From: Aphanothece sp. CMT-3BRIN-NPC111 | GTDB taxonomy: Bacteria > Cyanobacteriota > Cyanobacteriia > Cyanobacteriales > JAHHGU01 | Length of the DNA stretch: 48,694 nucleotides | Reading direction: 5' to 3' | NCBI GenBank assembly: GCA_019359765.1 | Contig: JAHHGU010000039.1 | Span: 1-48,694, forward strand | Shown here: one piece after another, positions 21,229 through 30,425 of the stretch | How the letters are laid out: each line of letters opens with the position of its first letter | Numbering within the stretch: the stretch's first letter is position 1 | Notes under the pieces: model-generated | The model's database searches: none | Told to the model about the DNA's origin: nothing | The model's input: the letters and a program-made list of their open reading frames with translations, nothing else | Position numbers and translations under genes: made by a program

Positions 21229-23645
21229 TAAATACCCCATATCGCCATTGCCCGGAGATAATGGCTGGCGCGGAATGTACCAGCAGCTGTGATTGCTTCT
21301 GGCGTCCGGAATTGCAATCCATTCTCATAGATTTGCTGCACAACTGCTTCTGTCATCTGGAAGGCTTCGTCTTTCATCCCCATTTGAACCATGAAAGCTG
21401 CCAGCCCAAAGTTAATTCCCGCCCAGACTTCTAAGGGATGAGTCGCGTTGGGATTTTCTGGGGAACCATCAGGTCTGACACCATTGGCGGCACCAATATA
21501 ATTTTGGATTGAGTCTTCGCCTTTTGCCTGCAATTGTTTCTGGTTGAAATTTAAAAAGCAGGATTCGTAGACGCTTTTAAGAGCAGATTGGGCACATTCT
21601 CTGGGAACAATATCAGGTAGCCCCAGCAGTTGGGCGTAGAACTGCCCACACAACTGATCTGTCATAACTATGTCTGAGCCGCTTTCGCTATCTAGTCGAT
21701 AGTATTGACCGTTCCAAAGTTTTTCCTGATACACTGGTCGCGCTTGTTCCAGCCAGGTTTGATAAGTGGCAATTAGCTCTTGGATGTTGGTATCGTCATC
21801 TCCTAAAATCTTACCGATAGCGATCGCAGCTTCTAGCGCTGCCAACCACAACCCGCCACAATAGGCACTGACTCCTTGCAGCTTCCAATCATCAAATGTT
21901 TGATCTGGGGCACCAGAATTTTCTGGAATTCCGTCCCCATCTTTGTCAAAAGTCTTGAGATAGGCAAGAGTCTTAACAATTGCTGGCCAGCACTCCCTCA
22001 AAAACTCAACATCTGTAGAGCCAGTGAGGACGTAATCTCGGTAGACTTGCAAGACAAAATCGCAGGGTAAATCCTTCCACAAGTTGCAATCTTGGTAGCT
22101 GGTATAATTTGTCTGCTCCCAGGGATGCTCATTTGGTGCCCCCAAGTCGTGGGGTGTGGCATCAACTGCCTTGCGGATTGCCGGCGCTTGGTTATAGCCA
22201 ATAATTCGCGGTGTGTCGTCGCCAGTGGGAATGGCTCGTGCATAAGCTTCTAGCACTGCTTTCTCCAGTTTTGGCCAGAGCATTAATAAGGCAAAGGAGC
22301 CGTATAGCCGCACATCTAAGCTTTCGTACCAGCGATAATCAAGGCACTCCAAAACAGCAAATTGACCTACAGGGTCACGCTCATCTGCCGCCGTCCACAG
22401 AGTTCCGCCACCAGTGAGTATATATAGTTCATTAAACAAAGCTATTTTGAACCAGTCCGGCAAATCCTGACGCTTAAGAATTGGCTCCTGCCATGACTGA
22501 ATCTGCTCTTTCCACACATCATCGTTTTTAAGAGCAGTGCGAACAATCGACCAGGCATTATTGCCGGTGCGACCAAAGAAATCGGTATAGCGTCGGTAAT
22601 AATTAACATTATTAACAAACTCCATAACTGGGAAGTCCCAAGTCAGGATGAAGGGAATTTTGCGAGTTCTGCCGGGACGCACAGTGAAGCGAATCGCGAT
22701 CGCCACGGCAATTTGTTCCCCAGGATCTGCTGGTGTTTCGTCTTCCTTGTCGCCCAAAGAACCATCGCAGGCAAAACTATCCCAAACTTCCTCTCCGTTG
22801 CCAGATGGGTTCCAGCGAGTGTTATAAAACACTTCTACACTGGGGTTAGTAACAGCTGCGATCGCCCACTGCCCTTCCCCTTCCTGAATCTGATCGTGAA
22901 TCCTCACCCGATCTAGCAGGCAGCCCACGCGGAAGTGATCCACAATCCACTGATTAAAATTGCCAGTGCTATCTCCCCATCGTGGCTGGTACTCATAAAC
23001 TGGACTACCATCATCCCGTACTCGCACCTGCGGCGTCTTAATAGCATTAGTAAACCAGCCCACGGAATTCTGCCACGTCAGCATAATGCTGAGGGTGATC
23101 GGGGCATCTGTAGGATTATGAGCCGTCCACTCAAATATTGCCGTCGGGTACGAGCTTTCTTGGTAGTTATCAGCCCATATTGGCGAAAACTGCTCGCAAG
23201 TCAATTGCGCCTGAAATACCCCTTCATAGGCAAACCAGCTGCGGGGATAAAGGGCATGATATGTCCCAGATGTTCCTTGCTGCCCTGCGTTCTTCCTTTC
23301 CTGGGGATACCATTGCCATCGAGATAAACTTCCATCTTCAGGCGGTGCGGTACACATTGCCAAAGCTTGTGCTGGTGAATCACCAGCCTGTTCAAACACA
23401 CTGAACTGGCAAGCAGGCATACTTTTGAATATATGCTCTCCGCCATCAAGGTGCCATAGATTGAAATCGCCCCGCGAGGAACGACCTATGCAACCGGCAC
23501 CAAAGCCTCCCAAGGGCATTCCGTGCCAAGGGCCATCATCAAGGTTGCTGGGGTAGCGGACAGTGTAGGGTTTCTCCCATCCAAGGCCGATGGGACGATT
23601 CCAGGTACACGAGGGAATTTCAGGGCGGGGGCGTTGATCGATCAT
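21210..23645 (-). CDS. GH116 family glycoside hydrolase (non-lysosomal glucosylceramidase/beta-glucosidase type)
   Basis: 811 residues from ATG 23643-23645; the frame extends to a TTG at 23732, but the added residues look unlike the family. The N-terminal beta-sandwich has WNRPIGLGWEKPYTVR and MPLGGFGAGCIGRSSRGDFN. The C-terminal (alpha/alpha)6 domain has YESLDVRLYGSFALLMLWP, NYTSYQDCNLWKDLPCDFVL, DKDGDGIPENSGAPDQTFDD and GVSAYCGGLWLAALEA. By family analogy the Glu in YESLDVR is the likely nucleophile and an Asp in QTFDDW the likely acid/base. There is no signal peptide, so it is probably cytoplasmic. Its substrate could be a glucosylated lipid or a beta-glucoside. Confidence 0.92.
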   Translation of the reverse strand: MIDQRPRPEIPSCTWNRPIGLGWEKPYTVRYPSNLDDGPWHGMPLGGFGAGCIGRSSRGDFNLWHLDGGEHIFKSMPACQFSVFEQAGDSPAQALAMCTAPPEDGSLSRWQWYPQERKNAGQQGTSGTYHALYPRSWFAYEGVFQAQLTCEQFSPIWADNYQESSYPTAIFEWTAHNPTDAPITLSIMLTWQNSVGWFTNAIKTPQVRVRDDGSPVYEYQPRWGDSTGNFNQWIVDHFRVGCLLDRVRIHDQIQEGEGQWAIAAVTNPSVEVFYNTRWNPSGNGEEVWDSFACDGSLGDKEDETPADPGEQIAVAIAIRFTVRPGRTRKIPFILTWDFPVMEFVNNVNYYRRYTDFFGRTGNNAWSIVRTALKNDDVWKEQIQSWQEPILKRQDLPDWFKIALFNELYILTGGGTLWTAADERDPVGQFAVLECLDYRWYESLDVRLYGSFALLMLWPKLEKAVLEAYARAIPTGDDTPRIIGYNQAPAIRKAVDATPHDLGAPNEHPWEQTNYTSYQDCNLWKDLPCDFVLQVYRDYVLTGSTDVEFLRECWPAIVKTLAYLKTFDKDGDGIPENSGAPDQTFDDWKLQGVSAYCGGLWLAALEAAIAIGKILGDDDTNIQELIATYQTWLEQARPVYQEKLWNGQYYRLDSESGSDIVMTDQLCGQFYAQLLGLPDIVPRECAQSALKSVYESCFLNFNQKQLQAKGEDSIQNYIGAANGVRPDGSPENPNATHPLEVWAGINFGLAAFMVQMGMKDEAFQMTEAVVQQIYENGLQFRTPEAITAAGTFRASHYLRAMAIWGIYLVLSS

Positions 23646-23758
23646 CCCCCGATCATAAGATGTTCCGTAGGTTGAATTACAAGGCAGAGCAAAATTTCGA
23701 GAAATGCATGTATCTACAGGAGAAATGGGCAAGCTTATAGAGAAACCTATTTAAGCTC

Positions 23759-23783
23759 ATCCCCACGGATGAAGTCGGGGGAT
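23759..23783. mobile_element. IS200/IS605-type end remnant (hairpin)
   Basis: ATCCCC (23759-23764) and GGGGAT (23778-23783) around ACGGATGAAGTCG, the look of the subterminal hairpins of IS605/tnpB elements in cyanobacteria. No tnpA or tnpB is nearby. Resemblance only. Confidence 0.3.
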
Positions 23784-23928
23784 AACGCGATAGTAGTTAG
23801 TAGTTAGTTGTATTTTCGACATCCTACTAACAGCTAACAAAAAAACGGGCAGCGATTCATCCCCATCCCGTCAGTGGGAGGCGCACGTCCGTCCGCCCAC
23901 GAACGGTAATCTACCCAATCCTTACTGT

Positions 23929-23944
23929 GCTCTGGTACCAGAGC
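23929..23944. promoter_or_regulatory. Perfect 16-base palindrome before the PAS gene
   Basis: GCTCTGGTACCAGAGC, ending 11 bases before the ATG at 23956. It could be an operator or a hairpin over the ribosome binding region. Confidence 0.4.
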
Positions 23945-23955
23945 CTTTAGAACAT

Positions 23956-24309
23956 ATGAAGACTATTGATGAAATGAAGAATGAGGCCGACTTGCCTGTA
24001 TTGATGACAGATCAGCATGGTTTCATTATTTATGTTAATGAACCTTTTAGACAAGTCTTTGGCTGGGCTGATGATGAAATTATAGGGCAGATACTCACAG
24101 CAGTGATTCCCAATAGTTTTCATGATTCACATAACCTCGGCTTTTCTCGCTTTGTTATGACTGGGAACCCAACCGTACTTAACCATCCACTCCAACTTAA
24201 AGCAGTAAAAAAGGATGGATCTGAAATTGATGCCGAGCATTTCATTACAGCAGAAGAACATCAAGGTCAGTGGGTTTTCGGAGCTACACTTCGCCCCCTG
24301 AGCGAGTAA
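23956..24309 (+). CDS. Stand-alone PAS domain protein
   Basis: 117 residues covering one PAS domain: PVLMTDQHGFIIYVNEPFRQVFGWADDEIIGQ, LTAVIPNSFHDSHNLGFSRF, LKAVKKDGSEIDAEHFITAE, and the closing strand WVFGATLRPLSE. There is no output domain or membrane segment. PAS domains sense small ligands, redox or light through a cofactor, or dimerise with other PAS proteins. No Cys or His that would mark a specific cofactor stands out. It lies 148 bases upstream of a PAS histidine kinase on the same strand and may act with it. Confidence 0.85.
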   Translation: MKTIDEMKNEADLPVLMTDQHGFIIYVNEPFRQVFGWADDEIIGQILTAVIPNSFHDSHNLGFSRFVMTGNPTVLNHPLQLKAVKKDGSEIDAEHFITAEEHQGQWVFGATLRPLSE

Positions 24310-24457
24310 TTAATTTTAACAAAAAACAACAGATTTGTAGTGGTGGAAAAGCTAAAATTTATTTATATTTTAACGATCTGGGCTGTTAACATTGCCTTTA
24401 TTTTCACCTACATACTTAGAAAGCCATACTCGTATCAACTTCCTCAAGGGAAAAGGA

Positions 24458-26299
24458 ATGGTAGGTGATTCAGCTAACCTCGTCAGTAAACTCCGGGCGA
24501 CTCTGGGAAAGATGGAGGTAGCCCTTAGTGCCATTGTTGAGGCGATCGCTTGGACTGACTCAAATGGTAAAGTGCAATGGTCTAACACCACATTCGATCG
24601 ATTAGTAAGCCGAAACCGTTTTCAGGTTTTGGGAGCCAGACTTATTGATTTGCTGCCGTTAGAGGAACAAGGCCAAGTTGTCACTGAAGAAGCGCACCCA
24701 GTCAACATGGCATTAAAGCACCACCTTAAAGCTAGTAGTTGTTATGAGTTTCGACAGGCTGGCAGAATATTAGTGCTAGAGGTGTCTTGGGCATATATTC
24801 GACTCAACGAACAGGATACGAGTGCGGTTATTGCCATCCGGGATATCACAGAGCGCCAGCAACAAGAGGAGGAGTTACGGCAGCGCCGGGAACACTTGGA
24901 GCAACTTGTGGAAGAACGGACTGCCAAACTCACAGTAATCAATGAACAGCTACAACAAGAAATTGCGGAACGCAAGTGTGCAGAAGCAGCATTAAAACGT
25001 TATCAATTACTTTCTGAGCAGGCTCGTGATATTGTTTTATTTCTAGGCTCTGATGGACAAATTATTGAAGCTAATAATGCCGCCGTCAAGACCTATGGCT
25101 ACCACCGTGAAAAACTACTTTCCTTAAAAATTCACGATATTAGATGTCCTGAAACCCACGAGCAATTAGCTAAACAAATAGCAAAAGCAGAAAAGCAGGG
25201 TATTTTGTATGAAACTCTTCACCGTCGCTCTGATGGCATCACCTTTCCTGTAGAAGTGAGTATGCAAAGTACAGTAATTGGGAATGAAAAAATACTTTTA
25301 AAAATTGTTCGTGACATCACAGAGCGCAAGCGGGCAGAGGCAATACTCCGTGAAAGAGAAATGAAAAACCGGGCTTTAGCAGAAGCAGCAACGATCCAAA
25401 CCCAGCAATTGAGCGAAGCTATAAAGCAGCTTCAACAAACTCAATCTCAACTAATTCAAACTGAAAAAATGTCCAGTATTGGGCAACTTGTTGCTGGTGT
25501 TGCCCATGAAATAAATAATCCGATTAACTTTATTCATGGTAATATATACCCGGCAAAAAACTATATTCAAGACTTGTTAGAGCTTGTGCGTCTCTACCAA
25601 GAATACTATCCCCAGCCTGTTTCTGCGATAGCTGAACATATTGAATCTATTGAGCTTGACTTCTTGATTGAAGATCTCCCCAAAATCCTGGATTCAATGA
25701 AGGTGGGTACAGAGCGTATCTGTCAAATTGTGCTATCGCTGCGGAACTTCTCTCGTCTTGACGAAGCAGAAATGAAAGCAGTCAATATCCATGAAGGTAT
25801 TGACAATACCCTGCTGATTTTGCAAAATAAGCTGAAATCTAAACCAGAGCATTCTGGCATTAAAGTTTTTAAAAAATATGGCAATCTGCCTCTAGTAGAG
25901 TGCTATCCTGGACAGCTTAATCAAGTGTTTATGAATATTATTACTAATGCAATAGATGCGCTAGATAGTTATAACGCTGAGCATTCTGCTGAAAAAATGC
26001 GAGATTTTATAAGCGAGATTACCATTTCCACAGAAATGTTGCCTTCCGGCTTTGTAAAAATAAGAATTTATGATAATGGGTCAGGGATGCCAGAGTCGGT
26101 AAGGCAACGGCTATTTGATCCATTTTTCACAACTAAGCCAGTAGGAAAAGGAACTGGGCTGGGCTTATCAATCAGCCATCAGATCGTAGTAGAGAAACAT
26201 GGGGGGCAGATTGGATGTTTATCGCAACCAGGGCAAGGAACCGAGTTTTGGATTGAGATTCCGGTGCAACAGAGCTTGAGGCAAAATCCACTTCTATAA
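24458..26299 (+). CDS. PAS-PAS sensor histidine kinase (soluble)
   Basis: 613 residues from ATG 24458, chosen because AAGGGAAAAGGA directly precedes it; a TTG at 24392 in the same frame has no such site. PAS 1 covers about residues 15-135 (VEAIAWTDSNGKVQWSNTTF). A coiled coil follows (QQQEEELRQRREHLEQLVEE). PAS 2 covers about 185-310 (DIVLFLGSDGQIIEANNAAV). HisKA has the phosphoacceptor H350 in GQLVAGVAHEINNPINF. HATPase_c has NQVFMNIITNAIDAL, DNGSGMP and GTGLGLSIS. No transmembrane segment and no receiver domain are present, so it is a cytosolic orphan kinase whose response regulator is elsewhere. Confidence 0.93.
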   Translation: MVGDSANLVSKLRATLGKMEVALSAIVEAIAWTDSNGKVQWSNTTFDRLVSRNRFQVLGARLIDLLPLEEQGQVVTEEAHPVNMALKHHLKASSCYEFRQAGRILVLEVSWAYIRLNEQDTSAVIAIRDITERQQQEEELRQRREHLEQLVEERTAKLTVINEQLQQEIAERKCAEAALKRYQLLSEQARDIVLFLGSDGQIIEANNAAVKTYGYHREKLLSLKIHDIRCPETHEQLAKQIAKAEKQGILYETLHRRSDGITFPVEVSMQSTVIGNEKILLKIVRDITERKRAEAILREREMKNRALAEAATIQTQQLSEAIKQLQQTQSQLIQTEKMSSIGQLVAGVAHEINNPINFIHGNIYPAKNYIQDLLELVRLYQEYYPQPVSAIAEHIESIELDFLIEDLPKILDSMKVGTERICQIVLSLRNFSRLDEAEMKAVNIHEGIDNTLLILQNKLKSKPEHSGIKVFKKYGNLPLVECYPGQLNQVFMNIITNAIDALDSYNAEHSAEKMRDFISEITISTEMLPSGFVKIRIYDNGSGMPESVRQRLFDPFFTTKPVGKGTGLGLSISHQIVVEKHGGQIGCLSQPGQGTEFWIEIPVQQSLRQNPLL

Positions 26300-26515
26300 G
26301 TTGTTTATTTTCTAAGAGTGGGATCAGGGAAGGATAACGAGAAATGATCGAGAAGGTGTCAGTGAAAAAGGGTTAGGGGTTATAAGAAGATCTATTTTTA
26401 GATTAGTTTAATATCAGCGATCGCGCAGCGTGTTGCTCTCGCAACGTATCGCATTCCTGCCTTTTCCTGTGCAAATCTTCTGTCAGCACCCCTCTGCTTG
26501 TAGCATTTACGAGCC
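26300..26515. other. Spacer between convergent kinase and DUF1824 genes
   Basis: No gene. It contains GCGATCGCGCAGCGTGTTGC (about 26417-26436) and its following TCTCGCAACG, a GC-rich small palindromic repeat of the same flavour as the in-frame inserts near 37840 and 48280. Confidence 0.4.
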
Positions 26516-26926
26516 TCACATAAATAAATCCAAAGGTAGATGACCGTACATTTCATTGATGCGGTCTTCGTATGCAGATTGGCAGGACACTAGAACACCG
26601 CGATGATTTCCTGTATAAGAATCAAGATAAGACAATCCTGTTTTAGGATTGAATTTTATATACACTGAACCTTCAACCGATGGAAAGTTGAGGGTTTCTT
26701 CGTAGCCCAAAGCCTGTAAATAGCTTTCCAAAGCTAAGATACCTTGAGCCGCTGTCTCAGCACAAATTCCTAATATTTGGTAATCGGAATGACTGGCTAC
26801 AAGCAGTAGAGCTTGACGTATTAGGTTTTTGTTAGATGCCGAGTCTGCGGATTGACTGCTCATGCAGTCATAATTTTTAAGGAGTTTTTGCGCTTCTTGA
26901 ACATTGAGATTAGTTGGATTTTGCAT
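26516..26926 (-). CDS. DUF1824 family protein
   Basis: 136 residues from ATG 26924-26926; a frame upstream to 27052 adds 42 residues that look unlike the family. Features are LLKNYDCMSSQSADSASNKN, LLVASHSDYQILGICAETAA, GSVYIKFNPKTGLSYLDSYT and the C-terminal INEMYGHLPLDLF. This matches my memory of DUF1824, a small family largely limited to cyanobacteria with no known function. It lies downstream of the Uma2 and GH31 genes on the same strand. Confidence 0.7.
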   Translation of the reverse strand: MQNPTNLNVQEAQKLLKNYDCMSSQSADSASNKNLIRQALLLVASHSDYQILGICAETAAQGILALESYLQALGYEETLNFPSVEGSVYIKFNPKTGLSYLDSYTGNHRGVLVSCQSAYEDRINEMYGHLPLDLFM

Positions 26927-27029
26927 GGATATGGATTTTTCTAGCTGCTTTGGTTGTGCGTGGGTATTTGGAAACTTATCACTTAACTTTAATTTCAAAG
27001 GTGCCTTCAGTAGATCCTTCAGCCAGAAA

Positions 27030-27590
27030 TTATCCCAACACCTCGTTAACACTTAGATCCAGATCCGGAAAAGCTTGCACAGAAATATACTCACCCCGCC
27101 GCCGCTGCTGAACTTCGCCATAGCCATTGGGTGCAGGTTTCCGGTAAACTTCCACATATTCCCCAACTAAGTCCACTAGCCAAATTTCATAAATGCCAGC
27201 TTGAGCGTAGAGAGGAACTTTCACCTCCCGGTCATAATCAACAGAGGTGTCTGCGACTTCTACCAAAAGTAAGATATCCTCTGACTGGGGATGACCTTCA
27301 GCGTAGAAATCTGAGCGAGGCTGAAGTAATGTGACATCAGGCTGGGGTTGGGAGCGATCGCTTAAATAAATTGGATTTTGCACTCGGACAATAACTCTCT
27401 GTTGCAGACGCAGACTGAATAATCGGTTAAGGCGATCGACACACGCTGCATGACGTTTACCAATTGGGGACATCTCTACAATTTCTCCCTCGATTAATTC
27501 CAAGCGATCGTCCTCTGAAAGGATACCAGCCTCAGCCATCTGGTTGTATTCTTGTACCGTGAATCGCCGTCTGAGAAGCTGAATAGACAT
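27030..27590 (-). CDS. Uma2 family endonuclease-like protein (DUF820)
   Basis: 186 residues with the standard order: RRFTVQEYNQMAEAGILSED, DRLELIEGEIVEMSPIGKRH, SDRSQPQPDVTLL, ILLLVEVADTSVDYDREVKV and YAQAGIYEIWLVDLVGEYVE. This is the restriction-endonuclease-like fold with the D-ExK-type core (PDVTLL... EVADTS). The family is hugely expanded in cyanobacteria; the biological role is unsettled. The gene starts 34 bases after the GH31 stop and may be co-transcribed with it. Confidence 0.92.
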   Translation of the reverse strand: MSIQLLRRRFTVQEYNQMAEAGILSEDDRLELIEGEIVEMSPIGKRHAACVDRLNRLFSLRLQQRVIVRVQNPIYLSDRSQPQPDVTLLQPRSDFYAEGHPQSEDILLLVEVADTSVDYDREVKVPLYAQAGIYEIWLVDLVGEYVEVYRKPAPNGYGEVQQRRRGEYISVQAFPDLDLSVNEVLG

Positions 27591-27624
27591 AACAAACTTC
27601 CTAATACTGAACTCAAAAATTCGC

Positions 27625-30081
27625 CTAACTTTTGGGCATTACTACTAAACGCCAACTAGCTATTTGCGCCACTGCTTCCAGTTTTACTTCCAGCACGTCA
27701 TTTACCCAACGCAGATCACTCATTTGCACACCAGTCGCTTCAACCTGACTATCAGGCGCTAACCCAATCCAGCGAATGCAGAAGTCCCGTTCCTTGGGCA
27801 TTCTTTGATAACTGCCCCGCACTGGATCACAGGTGAAAATATAACTTTCCTTCTCTCGGCGTTGGGTAAATAGACGGCGACTACCTGCATCGGTGCGGTA
27901 GCTGGTACTTTCACCGTCATCTTCATAGAAATCTAGTTCACCATCCCCCCCTGCATAAACTTCCAAGATTAAAGTTGCAGGCGGGGCAGTTTCTACGCGG
28001 AGTGCGATTTCCTGGAGAGGTAGAATTGTTCCTGCACTGACAAATACGGGTACTTTGTCGAGGGGGGCGTAAAGGTGCAATTCCTGAGAACCTGAGTAGA
28101 ATTGATTTGTTTCTCGCTCCCACCATATTCCAGCAGGTAAATAAACGGGGCGATAACCGCCAGCTTCAACAACTGGGGCAACAAGAATGCGATCGCCTAA
28201 CAAATACTGAGTCGGTGTCTGATAAGCTTTTGGATCGTCGGGATAACTTAAGTACAACGGGCGAAATAAAGGCAGACCAGTATCGTGAGCAATTCGACTC
28301 AGATGATACATATAGGGGATTAATTGGATGCGCGTGTGCAGGGCTTTACGGATTGCTTCTAGTACCCAACGCCCATAAGCCCAAGGTTCCCGCATCCCGT
28401 GATCGGAATGTAGGCGCACGATGGGACTCCAGCAGCCAAATTGCACCCAGCGCACAAAAAGTTCTGGGTCGATAGTGGGAACGCCTAGCACATGATTATA
28501 AAATCCCCCCAAGTCGTGAGACCAATAAGTTACCCCGACATTACCCGCTCGTGCTGTAAAATCAACCAAAAACTCTAGCACTTCCCAATGCGAGTAGGTG
28601 TCAGCAGAAAACTGCAACGGGTAGCGGTGCGAACCAATCCCCCCTGTGCGGGAGAGAATCATGGCACGGCGATTTGTCTTAGCTTCCAAATGAGTAAAGT
28701 AAACGTGGTTAGTCCATAGCTGGGAATTCACACCAGGATGAGTGGCATTTGTACCATCAATCCACCAGAAGTCGATGCCGTCCTCCTCACGGGGGCTATG
28801 CAATACCTGCATAAACAGGCGTGCCTCTTCCCGATCGGCTAAATTGAACAGCAACCAACCTTCTTCTAGTTCTTCGGCGGTTGGTTTATATGAACCAATG
28901 TTATCCGGCTGCCAAGTATCGAATATCCAGGCAGCGGTGGGGTTTTTAATCGCGAATACTTTCCCAGCTTGCACATCCGCCGGATCTAGTCCGCGTGCTG
29001 CACAGAGTTTCTGAAATTGACTGTCGCTAGGTGATAATCCTTCGATGTGGACGTTAGCGCCAAAATGCAAGCCAATATCGTGCCCCCACTGGAGAAATGC
29101 TGGAGGGTCGGGGAATAATTCAAAGTTCCAGTCCCAGCCGCACCAACCGGAAATGTGCCAATCAACATCTAAAATGAGGACGTTTAAAGGTAAAGCAAGT
29201 TCGTCAAACTGCTTGACAAGTTCCCGATAATCTGAGTCGTGCAGTTGATTAAACAGGGAGAACCAGATGCCAAAAGCCCAACGTGGCAGCATTGGTATGC
29301 GTCCACATAGTTGCACAAAGTCTTGAAGAGCAGTAGCGTAATCTTGACCATAGGCGAAGAAGTACCAATCCAGGGATTTTGGATTGGCTTCATGTCTCAA
29401 GCCATCGTTTGTTAGCCATCCGTCTTCTATGGGGGCGCTGTTTGAGTCGTTGAGGACGCTGTAACCGCTTTTACTAATTATTCCTGGGGGAAAGTGATGC
29501 CATTGTTTCAGAAATTCCTGGATTTCCGGAGGAAATTCGGAAAGGCGGTAGCGGTCTAAATACCAGACAGGCGGTTCCTCAAAGCGGGTGGTTTCTCCGC
29601 GATCGCGCAAAATCTTGTGTGCCTCTTTTACAGGTGCATAAAGCCATTCCTGAGTATGAGGATAGCTTTCCTCAACACCAGCGGGATGCACCCCTGTAGG
29701 TTTAAAGTTACGGTGGATCATGTCAAGGCTGGAAAAAGTTCCGCCCAAGTTCTCTGTATCGACAGTGGAAGGAGTCCAAGTTCCTGAGCATTGTCCGCAT
29801 TGCCAGGTTATTTGCAAGTTAGCATCGTTAAATAACTCACCATCAGGGTGGTAGGCGATCTGGATGTACTCAGTATGCAGGTGCAGCACTCCATCATTAA
29901 ATGCAATAGATTTAAATTGCACCGCACCTGGTCGGGTAAACGCCTGAACCGTAGGACGATCCTCAAATTCACCATTTGTTGACCATTCCAGCCGCACCAA
30001 GCCATTGCTCAAAGCGCTGAAGCGGGCATTGCCACAGAGGACGCGATACGTTGCGCGATCGCCCTCTTGCTGATAGTCCAC
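27625..30081 (-). CDS. GH31 family glycoside hydrolase (alpha-glucosidase/alpha-xylosidase type)
   Basis: 818 residues. The GTG at 30079-30081 is chosen as start because GAGGAGGT stands 4 bases upstream. An N-terminal beta-sandwich (residues 1-235) precedes the TIM barrel (RWAFGIWFSLFNQLHDSDYR). The nucleophile Asp is most likely in GIDFWWIDGTNA, and the acid/base Asp in LQFSADTYSHWEVL. AMILSRTGGIGSHRYPLQFS and VTYWSHDLGGFYNHVLG are the usual flanking motifs. C-terminal beta domains follow (YLLGDRILVAPVVEAGGY; LILEVYAGGDGELDFYEDDG). It should hydrolyse alpha-linked glucosides or xylosides. There is no signal peptide, so it is probably cytoplasmic. Confidence 0.93.
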   Translation of the reverse strand: MDYQQEGDRATYRVLCGNARFSALSNGLVRLEWSTNGEFEDRPTVQAFTRPGAVQFKSIAFNDGVLHLHTEYIQIAYHPDGELFNDANLQITWQCGQCSGTWTPSTVDTENLGGTFSSLDMIHRNFKPTGVHPAGVEESYPHTQEWLYAPVKEAHKILRDRGETTRFEEPPVWYLDRYRLSEFPPEIQEFLKQWHHFPPGIISKSGYSVLNDSNSAPIEDGWLTNDGLRHEANPKSLDWYFFAYGQDYATALQDFVQLCGRIPMLPRWAFGIWFSLFNQLHDSDYRELVKQFDELALPLNVLILDVDWHISGWCGWDWNFELFPDPPAFLQWGHDIGLHFGANVHIEGLSPSDSQFQKLCAARGLDPADVQAGKVFAIKNPTAAWIFDTWQPDNIGSYKPTAEELEEGWLLFNLADREEARLFMQVLHSPREEDGIDFWWIDGTNATHPGVNSQLWTNHVYFTHLEAKTNRRAMILSRTGGIGSHRYPLQFSADTYSHWEVLEFLVDFTARAGNVGVTYWSHDLGGFYNHVLGVPTIDPELFVRWVQFGCWSPIVRLHSDHGMREPWAYGRWVLEAIRKALHTRIQLIPYMYHLSRIAHDTGLPLFRPLYLSYPDDPKAYQTPTQYLLGDRILVAPVVEAGGYRPVYLPAGIWWERETNQFYSGSQELHLYAPLDKVPVFVSAGTILPLQEIALRVETAPPATLILEVYAGGDGELDFYEDDGESTSYRTDAGSRRLFTQRREKESYIFTCDPVRGSYQRMPKERDFCIRWIGLAPDSQVEATGVQMSDLRWVNDVLEVKLEAVAQIASWRLVVMPKS

Positions 30082-30425
30082 TCCTACCTCCTCAAAAATA
30101 TCCTCCAGCTTTCTACCTTAACAAGTACTTTCCTTTGTACAAACAAACTCCATAACGCTAAATCAATATTTAGATGTATGCCAATCATTTAACGTACTTC
30201 ACAGACATATCCCCGGCATCAGGGTTCTATAGAATTATTAGGCTGTGGAAAGTAGGCTGTTTTATTCAGCTTTACGGGGCTGCTATGCGGATATAAAATG
30301 CCCTGAAAATGATTTTACTAAGTTGAGTATTACTCCCCTGAAAGTTGTAATGTATGAGGCAAGCATAAATACCCTAGCCTATCTAGTGGTAAGCGCTGTG
30401 TCTAATGGAACTAAGTACGCTTACT
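30082..30425. other. Upstream region between GH31 and an unknown gene
   Basis: A divergent promoter region. It holds the GH31 Shine-Dalgarno sequence (GAGGAGGT on the minus strand, about 30086-30093). A 64-codon frame at 30245-30439 has no ribosome binding site or family features and overlaps the next gene, so I do not call it. I see nothing else. Confidence 0.5.
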
